NCBI GenBank assembly: GCA_029203125.1 | Contig: CP119317.1 | Span: 558,001-622,000, forward strand | DNA from: Candidatus Cohnella colombiensis | Lineage (GTDB): Bacteria > Bacillota > Bacilli > Paenibacillales > Paenibacillaceae | Direction: 5' to 3' | DNA: 64,000 nucleotides | Part shown: positions 25,070-32,700 of the stretch, piece by piece | How positions within the stretch are numbered: position 1 is the first letter of the stretch | How the letters are laid out: every line of letters starts with the position of its first letter | Notes under the pieces: generated by a model | Databases searched by the model: none | The model's input: the letters and a program-made list of their open reading frames with translations, nothing else | What the model was told of the DNA's origin: nothing | Made by a program: the position numbers and the translations under genes

Positions 25070-26032
25070 ATGAAAGCAATTAAAGCGACTAGATTCGGTT
25101 CACCGGAGGTTCTTCAGTACGTTGAGGTCGAAAAACCAACGCCTAAAGACAATGAAATATTGGTCAAAGTGTGTGCTACTCCAGTAAATGTCGGTGACAG
25201 TAGAATGAGAAGTCTTGACGTTCCTGCCATAGCTTGGCTCCCTGCCCGAATTGCTCTAGGGTTCAGTAAACCGAAAAATCCGATATACGGAATGGAGCTT
25301 GCGGGTGTAGTTGAAGCCGTCGGGAAAGCTGTTAAACGGTTTAAGGTTGGCGATCAGGTTCTTGCATCTACAATGAAGCTGAAATTTGGTGCTCATGCCG
25401 AGTATAAATGCTTGCCCGAAGATGGAGTGGTGGTGACAAAATCGATAAATATGAGCTATGAAGAAGCCGCCACTCTCTCTATTGGTGCGAGCACTGCTTT
25501 GTATTTTCTCAGAAAAGGTAATATTCAGCCCGGGCAAAAGGTTCTGATCATTGGTGCGTCAGGCAGTGTAGGCACTTTTGCTGTTCAGCTTGCCAAGTAC
25601 TTTGGGGCAGAAGTAACCGGTGTATGCAGTACCATGAATATAGATTTGGTCAAATCGCTCGGAGCAGATAAGGTCATTGACTACACGCAAGAGGATTTTA
25701 CGAGCAATGGCGAGACGTACGATGTTATCTTTGACACGGTATACAAGACTACTTTCTCGCGTTGCAAAAGCCTGCTTGTGAACAGAGGATATTACCTTAC
25801 GGTGGGCCCAGTGGTTTTTGGACCAATCCATTTGATGGCTACAGGAAAAACAGTCATTGGTGGGAATGCAGTCCAAAGCGCAGAACAACTAAATTTTCTC
25901 AAAAAGCTTTATGAGATGGGTCGGTTGAAACCGGTCATCGATCGTTGTTATCCTTTGGAGCAAGCCGCCGAGGCGCATCGGTATGTCGATCAGGGCCACA
26001 AAAAAGGAAATGTAGTCTTAACATTAAAATGA
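25070..26032 (+). CDS. Medium-chain dehydrogenase/reductase, quinone oxidoreductase-like
   Basis: A 320-residue NAD(P)-dependent reductase of the MDR superfamily. The GroES-like N-terminus shows EILVKVCATPVNVGDSRMR and YGMELAGVVEAVGKAVKRF, and the Rossmann domain shows the GASGSVGTFAVQLAKYFGA nucleotide loop. The zinc-binding cysteines of alcohol dehydrogenases are missing, which places it with zinc-free quinone or enone reductases. AAGGAGGA lies ahead of the ATG. It is the fourth gene of the unit downstream of the MalT-like regulator. Confidence 0.88.
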   Translation: MKAIKATRFGSPEVLQYVEVEKPTPKDNEILVKVCATPVNVGDSRMRSLDVPAIAWLPARIALGFSKPKNPIYGMELAGVVEAVGKAVKRFKVGDQVLASTMKLKFGAHAEYKCLPEDGVVVTKSINMSYEEAATLSIGASTALYFLRKGNIQPGQKVLIIGASGSVGTFAVQLAKYFGAEVTGVCSTMNIDLVKSLGADKVIDYTQEDFTSNGETYDVIFDTVYKTTFSRCKSLLVNRGYYLTVGPVVFGPIHLMATGKTVIGGNAVQSAEQLNFLKKLYEMGRLKPVIDRCYPLEQAAEAHRYVDQGHKKGNVVLTLK

Positions 26033-26057
26033 ATTAATTGGTGAAGGGGGATTACCT

Positions 26058-26237
26058 ATGCGCAAGAGAGGTACATCAGACAATGCCATGGCGTATGGAC
26101 TGACAATAGGAGTTGCATTAGGAACGGCTTTTGGTTTCATGTTTAATAACTTTGCTCTTGGTGTGGCAATCGGTATTGCACTTGGGGCCGGAATCGGTGC
26201 ATCAGTTGTACGGATAGAAGTGGGCGGCATGATGTAA
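26058..26237 (+). CDS. Small glycine-zipper membrane protein
   Basis: A 59-residue protein starting MRKRGTSDNAMAYGLTIGVA. Two glycine-rich hydrophobic stretches (about residues 13-31 and 33-49) carry GxxxG-like spacing (GVALGTAFGF, GVAIGIALGAGIGA), as in glycine-zipper proteins that pack in membranes. AAGGGGG lies 10 bases ahead of the ATG. It follows the reductase after 25 bases and closes the unit before a strong terminator. Confidence 0.7.
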   Translation: MRKRGTSDNAMAYGLTIGVALGTAFGFMFNNFALGVAIGIALGAGIGASVVRIEVGGMM

Positions 26238-26312
26238 TAAATTCTTTTTCGATGTAAATCGAGGAGGAGCGACCGCGATACAGCGGTACTCGGATTGTCC
26301 ATATCGAATTTA

Positions 26313-26366
26313 AAATAGGCATCTCATGAGTTCAATTCGAACTTTGTGAGATGCCTATTTATTATG
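26313..26366 (+). terminator. Terminator of the regulator-linked operon
   Basis: AAATAGGCATCTCA pairs perfectly with TGAGATGCCTATTT (14 bp) around a 20-base loop, followed by ATTAT. Confidence 0.85.
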
Positions 26367-26374
26367 CGTTGCAA

Positions 26375-26437
26375 GCGCGAACTTAAAGTTTTCTTTACAT
26401 TTCACAAATGGGCGAATCAACCATGCTAAGATAGAAT
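26375..26437 (+). promoter_or_regulatory. Conserved SLH upstream element, copy 2
   Basis: GCGCGAACTTAAAGTTTTCT continues as TTACATTTCACAAATGGGCG and on to CATGCTAAGATAGAATC. It is nearly identical to copies 1 and 3 and points at the 853-residue SLH gene, with about 170 bases of untranslated sequence between. Confidence 0.8.
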
Positions 26438-26441
26438 CTCT

Positions 26442-26585
26442 ATGGTATTTAGTATCACTTTTTCGTCAGGTGCTACGAATGCAACAGCATTCACTTTTAA
26501 GGATCCCTATTTTGAAACAGCGGTGCAGAATGGTGTCGCAAGTAGTCGCAACTGGTTCAGTCTTGCTTTAGTTGTGAACGCCTAA
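26442..26585 (+). other. Open frame of 47 codons in the SLH leader region, probably not a gene
   Basis: ATG 26442 to TAA 26585 is open and reads like a fragment of a secreted protein (FSSGATNATAFTFKDPYF), but no ribosome-binding site precedes it. It lies between the conserved element and the SLH gene. It may be a relic of an older coding sequence or an untranslated leader. Confidence 0.3.
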
Positions 26586-26605
26586 TCGTAATGGAGGAGA
26601 ACCAA

Positions 26606-29167
26606 TTGAGACAGATCAGAAGCATCGTAATATCCATTTTAGTTGTTTGCCTGGCTTTCACGGCCGGAGTACCTGTCAGTGAAGCGGCTGGCAGGGGAAA
26701 GATAGGCTTCGCCAGCGACATAACCGGAAGCCCCGGAGATACGATCACGGTAAAAGTTTATGTTGACATGACCATGGTGAGTGAATCGTGGGAACTCAAT
26801 CCTAGTGTTGGCCTTGAAGGCTATGGCACCGCCTTTTCCTTCGTAAGCTGGGGAGGATGGGTTCAAGACGGCAATCAGGAGCGCCATTTCAGAGATTTGA
26901 AGTTGAAAATAGCTGAAGATGCCGTGCAGGGCGTATACCAGATTACCATAAACCGGGAAAACACGTTGTATCAGCTAAATGGTGTCGATGCGACGAGCTA
27001 TGATACGTTCGACAAAACGATCACGGTTCTCGGATATACGGTAGCGCCCATTGCCGACCAGACGTTGAGCCCGCTGATCGAAGGGTATGATTCCGGTTCT
27101 CAGGAAACGATACCGATCGATACGACACGCACCGGCAGCGGCAATCTGGCCAATTTGCAAGCGCAGCTCAGCGGCGCGAACGCGAACGATTTCGTTGTGA
27201 CACAGCCGCAGCCGAATATGTTGAATACCGTAGGGGATGCCGCTTCCTTCAGCGTCAAAGCAATAGATGGCCTTACGCCGGGCACGTATACGGCAACGGT
27301 AACCGTATCAGCCGACAGGATGGCGGCGGGAGCAACATTTTCGGTGACGCAGGTTGTATACCAGCGTCTGTCGATTACCAGCCATCCGCAGGACCAACTC
27401 GCGAAAGAAGGCGACGACGCAAGCTTCGGCGTAACGGCGACAGGCGGGAGTCCTACCTATCAATGGCAGGAGGATACAGGAGAAGGCTTCTCGAACATGG
27501 CGGGTCAGAACGGAGCGACGTTGAATCTGTCAGCGGTAACCGGGGATATGTCGGGACGCCAGTATCGCGTCGTGGTCGCTACCGGCGACGGGCAAACCGA
27601 CACATCGAACGCTGCGCAGCTCACCGTGAAGAACGTTCCAGGTACGTTCGAGCTTCTTGGCGCTTCGGGATCCGACGGCAAAGTTACGTTGACCTGGACG
27701 CCGTCAAGCGGTGCGACCGTTTACAAAGTATACAAAAGCGAGACGGCAGGCAATTATGCCGGGGCGGAAGAACGCACAGTAGCGGCAAACGTATACGAGT
27801 ACGAGTGGTCGGGGTTGACAAACGGCGCGACATACTACTTCAAGGTGAAAGCCGAGAACGAGGTCGGAGACAACACATCGAACGAGAAGAGCGCAACACC
27901 GCAGGTTCCAGCGCCTGGAGTACCGGTACTGGGGCTTGCTACACCGGGAGATGCCCGAATAAGCCTAACGTGGGATCCGGTGATCGGTTCCACGGGGTAC
28001 AAAATATTCAAAAGCACGACCTCTGGCACTTATGGATCAGAGGAAGCTTCGGTAAGCGGTTCGGTATACGGTTATGATGTAACAGGATTAACAAACGGCA
28101 CAAAGTACTATTTTGTCATCAAAGCGACGAACCCGGGAGGAGACAGTACTGCTTCCAATGAAGTGATTGCAACGCCGCGAACGGTTCCATCGGCTCCGAC
28201 GGGCGTAACTGCGGTGGCTGGCAATGGACATGCAACGGTAAGCTTTACTACCCCGGCGAATGGCGGAAGCGACATTACTTACTACGAGGTTACGGCTATG
28301 CCGGGAAATATTACCGTAACAGGGACGGGGAGTCCGATCACGGTAACAGGGCTATCCAACGGAGTAGCGTATTCGTTTACGGTACAAGCTGTCAATAGTG
28401 CGGGCAGTAGCGTGGCTTCCGACGCCTCTAATTCCGTGACGCCGAGAAGGCCGTCCGACAGCAGTATGACATCGACGCCATCTCCAACGCCTGCTACTCC
28501 ATCGCCTACGGTTGATGTATTTAATAGCAGCATTGTTAATGAAGCCAACTTAGTACAGACGATTGAATCCAAAGCAGCGGAAGCTAAGGAAGCAAATGCT
28601 GCAATGGACTTTGCTGATGCGCAAGGGCACTGGGCTGAAAAGACAATCGATATCTTCGTCCAATTGAATCTGATTAATGGCTACAAAGATGGTACGTTTA
28701 GACCGAACAGTCCGATCACACGCGCTGAGTTTGCAACGATTTTGAATCGCGCGTTCCATATCCAAGGTGGCAGCAATACGAGTGTTGTATTGAAGGACAT
28801 CGACGCTACTTGGGCTAAAGATGATATTGAGAACCTAGTAGTGGCAGGGGTAATCAACGGCTACACGGACGGTACGTTCAAGCCGAATCAAACGATTACA
28901 CGAGAAGAAATGACCGTCATGCTGTCCCGCATAGTAAACCTTAACAGCTTGGAGAAGGACACCGCAAAAGGCCATTTCAGTGATCTAAGTGATGCTTATG
29001 CAGTTGAGGAGATCCAAGTGGCAGCGCAGGCAGGTATCGTTAGCGGTAAAGGGGATGGAAGATTCGATCCCAAGAGCGATGCCACACGTGCAGAAGCGTT
29101 GCAGATGATCTTGAATGTGCTCAAGCTTAACCCACAGCTGAAGACGTTGTTGGATTCGCTTGCGTAA
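26606..29167 (+). CDS. SLH-domain surface protein with Ig-like and fibronectin type III repeats
   Basis: An 853-residue secreted protein. The start is TTG 26606, with GGAGG eight bases ahead; the ATG at 26591 overlaps that site. The signal peptide ends near VSEAAG. Residues about 30-250 hold two beta-rich modules, about 250-345 an Ig-like module (HPQDQLAKEGDDASFGVTAT), and about 350-615 three fibronectin type III repeats (each with a GLTNGT/GLSNGV-YYF-like core). A Ser/Thr/Pro linker leads to three C-terminal SLH domains (about 670-853: AQGHWAEKTIDIF, INGYKDGTFRPN, INGYTDGTFKPN). It is probably a wall-anchored adhesin or polysaccharide-binding scaffold. The Fn3 region is visibly GC-richer than the SLH region, which suggests module exchange. 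Confidence 0.88.
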   Translation: MRQIRSIVISILVVCLAFTAGVPVSEAAGRGKIGFASDITGSPGDTITVKVYVDMTMVSESWELNPSVGLEGYGTAFSFVSWGGWVQDGNQERHFRDLKLKIAEDAVQGVYQITINRENTLYQLNGVDATSYDTFDKTITVLGYTVAPIADQTLSPLIEGYDSGSQETIPIDTTRTGSGNLANLQAQLSGANANDFVVTQPQPNMLNTVGDAASFSVKAIDGLTPGTYTATVTVSADRMAAGATFSVTQVVYQRLSITSHPQDQLAKEGDDASFGVTATGGSPTYQWQEDTGEGFSNMAGQNGATLNLSAVTGDMSGRQYRVVVATGDGQTDTSNAAQLTVKNVPGTFELLGASGSDGKVTLTWTPSSGATVYKVYKSETAGNYAGAEERTVAANVYEYEWSGLTNGATYYFKVKAENEVGDNTSNEKSATPQVPAPGVPVLGLATPGDARISLTWDPVIGSTGYKIFKSTTSGTYGSEEASVSGSVYGYDVTGLTNGTKYYFVIKATNPGGDSTASNEVIATPRTVPSAPTGVTAVAGNGHATVSFTTPANGGSDITYYEVTAMPGNITVTGTGSPITVTGLSNGVAYSFTVQAVNSAGSSVASDASNSVTPRRPSDSSMTSTPSPTPATPSPTVDVFNSSIVNEANLVQTIESKAAEAKEANAAMDFADAQGHWAEKTIDIFVQLNLINGYKDGTFRPNSPITRAEFATILNRAFHIQGGSNTSVVLKDIDATWAKDDIENLVVAGVINGYTDGTFKPNQTITREEMTVMLSRIVNLNSLEKDTAKGHFSDLSDAYAVEEIQVAAQAGIVSGKGDGRFDPKSDATRAEALQMILNVLKLNPQLKTLLDSLA

Positions 29168-29434
29168 TAGGTAGATGGAAGGCACCTAGTCGGGCTCCTT
29201 CGAATTCTCAGTACAGTATTCGAAATGATGAAGAACTTCCCGGAGAATTTCAATAATGAAATCACACTCACTTTCAAGTTCGATCCACAGAAAGTGAAGA
29301 AGGATCAAGAGGTTGCCGTATATTACTATGATGAGTTGAAGAAGGAATGGGTGAAAGTCGGCGGAACGGTAAGCGACAATCGCATTACTGTCAAAGTTAA
29401 TCACTTTAGAACAAATAATTAGCTGTTGTTTTAT
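29168..29434 (+). pseudogene. Fragment of another SLH-protein gene
   Basis: The frame 29225-29422 reads NEITLTFKFDPQKVKKDQEV and YYYDELKKEWVKVGGTVSDN, a beta module often found just before SLH domains in Paenibacillus surface proteins. It stops after KVNHFRTNN, where intact proteins continue, and there is no signal peptide or ribosome-binding site. It is therefore a relic left downstream of the 853-residue gene, followed by a good terminator that probably belonged to the original gene. Confidence 0.65.
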
Positions 29435-29477
29435 AAAAGTCCGATCGGGGTCTTGACCCTGATTGGACTTTTTATTT
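29435..29477 (+). terminator. Terminator after the SLH gene and fragment
   Basis: AAAAGTCCGATCGGGG pairs with CCCTGATTGGACTTTT (two G-U or mismatched positions), followed by TATTTG. Confidence 0.85.
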
Positions 29478-29638
29478 GTCTGCGTGCCCAGAGGCAAGCA
29501 TTATCTAGTTGCTGAAAGTCCAACCGAAGGATGAGCCAAGCCACCTTTGTAGCTAGGATACCTGCGTATGGCGAAATCTGTGCGTAGAAGCGTATCGACG
29601 AAAGTACCTGTAAGAGATTGGTGTGCGCAGATCGTCAT

Positions 29639-29697
29639 GCGCGAACTTAAAGTTTTCTTTACATTTCACAAATGGGCTAATCTACTATGATAGAATC
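29639..29697 (+). promoter_or_regulatory. Conserved SLH upstream element, copy 3
   Basis: GCGCGAACTTAAAGTTTTCT continues as TTACATTTCACAAATGGGCT and on to CTACTATGATAGAATC, ahead of the 1896-residue SLH gene by about 100 bases. The stretch 29486-29638 to its left has no gene. Confidence 0.8.
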
Positions 29698-29793
29698 GAA
29701 GATATTTTGACGAATCTTGTAGCTAATAGCGTGAGCTTCAATGTTGGTGTGGCCACGCCAGACTTGGTGTAGGATAAAAAAGGGGGAACCGAT

Positions 29794-32700
29794 TTGAAAA
29801 AGATAGCGGTATTATTGTTGGCTTTGATTTTATGTGCACAAACCTTCACTCCCGGTTCAAGGTCATTCGCATCAACCGTAGATGGGATTATTCTTACCTT
29901 ATCTACAAACAAGGTTTTAGTTGATTCGGGTGAAGAATTCAGCTATCTCATTTACTATTCTACCTCTTCAACATTTGGCGACTATGCGGATCCTAGAATT
30001 TCGTTTACTGTCCCGCTAGGGGTAACGTTCACGAGTAGAGCGGACAGTTCGATTACGACGAGTACAGTTACCGATTCAATTGCTTTTCCGGGGCAGAAGG
30101 AGGTCACATTTCAATTTAAAGGCGGGATTTTGCCTGCGGGTGCAGCCGGTCAACTTGTGGTAAATGGGAAGTTTGAAAATTACGTTACGCCCGATGGCAC
30201 AACGGCGACAACGAATGCCGTATTTACGGCAATTGAAAATGGCACTCTTGTATCAATGGAATTCAATGAGGCGACGGTGACCTCCCATGCATCCGCACCT
30301 TGGAGTATTGAAATGAGGAAAATACTTCCAATCCCAGAACCTTTTAAAGGCTCCGATGCGCAATATGAAATCGTCGTGAAACCTGTTAACGGGGACAAGA
30401 ATGGTTCGCTAGATATTCAAGATATTGTCGTTACAGCGAGATTAGCTGCCGGCGCAGTATTCGTTTCGGCTGACAATGGTGGAACAACAGGTCCAGATAA
30501 TACCGTAGTGTGGAATTTAAGCGACGGCCTTCGGAATGCGAAGAAGCTGAAACTTCTCGTCAATTTTCCTACTTCCATATCTGCAAATGAAGTGACTACA
30601 GGTGTGGAGATGAGTTATACACCTCTTGGTGGAACGCCCTTTACAATTGCTTCTAGTGTCACGCATGGCTTCGAAACATCGCCAAAAGATGCGGAAACTT
30701 CGTTTAATCTCTATGCCGTCCAACGAGAGATATCACATGGTCAAACCGTAAAATGGAACCTCTCTGGCTTATCCAACAAATCAAACGTAGCGTTGTATAA
30801 TAGTGTATTGGAAATATTGACGCCTACTCACACGATATCGGGTACACCAATCGCACTGGAACTGCAGTCGGTCAAGATGGCCGCTTTTTCGGGTATAGCG
30901 ACTTATGAAGTGTACTATACGTTAACAGAAGACCCTGCAGCGGTTGATTGGATGCAATGGACCACCACAAATGCAAGTACTTCAACAACTCTTAACGCTA
31001 CAGAACTCGGAACTGTAAAAGGAATCCAGGTTAGATTCGAAACTTTACCAATCAACTGGAGCCAAGAGAGCGATTTTGAGTTTACGTATAAGGTTCCCAG
31101 CGATTTTCCCGTACCCTTGAGTTCAAGCGAGATCATCCGTTCGTCGGCTAATTATTATTATGTTTTTGACGGAGCTACGAAGAAAATATCTGATGATAGC
31201 GAGACTTCCATCGTAATGCATCGTCCGCTGCTTGAGCTGCAGAATACCGTTAGTCAACCAAGCGCAGCTCCTTCGGAAACCGTGACTTATACCTTATCGG
31301 TTACGAATCACGATCAGCTAAGCTCTGACAAGTTGGATAACCCCGTCATCTATAATATGTTGCCAGCAGATCTGGAATACGTGCCGAATTCGTTGATGAT
31401 TACTAAACCAGCAGGCCTTCCCCTTGATCCAATGTTCACAGCTGAGCCCCAAGCTTCGGGTGAAACGAAATTGACCTGGAGCTGGGATGAGATTAACCCG
31501 GGAGTACTCCTCATCGGAGAAAAAGTACAGATCCAGTTTAAAGCGAAGATAAGACCGGGAACGCAACTCAAGACAGTCATGAATACGTTTGGCGTAGAAT
31601 CGCTTCTTCTTTACTTGAATGACGTTAACTACAGTAATCATAAAACACCTATTAATACACCTAGTAATACACCTGCGGATGGGTTTTACCGAGTTGAAGC
31701 AACGAGCAGCATGACGGTGACTTCGAGTGCCGCTCTCCAATCCCGGTTGTGGGTAAAGGGAGAGTTGGATGCAAGCTGGTCGGAAACGACGGGATCTACG
31801 ACTCCTGGTGGCCAAGCGTTGTATCGATTGGAAATCCAAAATATCGGCAATGTCCCAATGAAGGGACTCACCATCGTAAATCCATTCCCGCGGATTGGCG
31901 ATACGGCTGTTCTTAATGGCAGTGTCCCGCGCGGAAGTCAGTGGGGTCCCGTGCTCATGGGAGCGGTCGATGCGCCATCCTATGTGACGGTATTTTACTC
32001 AACAACGTCTGGAATCAGTATGAATCCGACAACAGGGGTAGATAATGGCGTTTGGACAGCGGATCTTCCTGCCGATCCGACCTCGGTTACAGCAATTAAA
32101 TTGATATTTGATCCCTACTATGTGATGGATCCCCTGAATACGACAACTTTGGAATGGGCGATGAGAGCGCCAGTCGGAGCGCCGACTGGCGGCGAGATTG
32201 CTTGGAACTCTTATGCTTATCGAGTGAAAACTGAATTAGGGCAGTCCCTTTTACCTGCAGAGCCTAATAAGGTCGGAATAAAGATTCAAAGCTCGCCAAA
32301 GGCTGAGATTGGTGATTTCGTCTGGCTTGATTCGAATGAGAACGGGCTGCAGGATGCGGGTGAGTCAGGGTTGAATGGCGTTACCGTCGAATTATATGAC
32401 GCAATCGGCAACAAATTAGCGGAAACGGTTACTTCCAACAATTTCATAGGACAGCCAGGTGCTTACTTATTCCCGAATCTCGAACCAGGTGAATATCGGG
32501 TGGTCTTTAAACTGGCTTCTTCATACGAGGCTGTGAATCCCAAGCTCGTTACCTTGGAAGATGGAGAAAAAAACTCCTCCCTTAATGCAGGGTTAGTGCT
32601 TAAAAAAGGGAAGATCGGACACTATGTATGGGTCGATACGAATGAGAATGGGTTGCAGGATGCGGGAGAGTCAGGGCTGAATGGCATAAAGGTCCATCTA

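Noticed and set aside
27463..28077. A 204-codon plus-strand frame inside the 853-residue SLH gene
   Set aside because: It is an out-of-frame shadow of the Fn3 repeats with Arg-rich composition and no start signal.
29225..29422. Independent 65-residue gene
   Set aside because: No signal peptide or Shine-Dalgarno; the sequence is an internal module of larger SLH proteins and stops abruptly, so it is listed as a gene fragment.
29650..29670. PhoP box (TTTACA and TTCACA) in the SLH upstream element
   Set aside because: The two hexamers are 7 bases apart and not at the 11-base period expected for PhoP, and no further copies are aligned.
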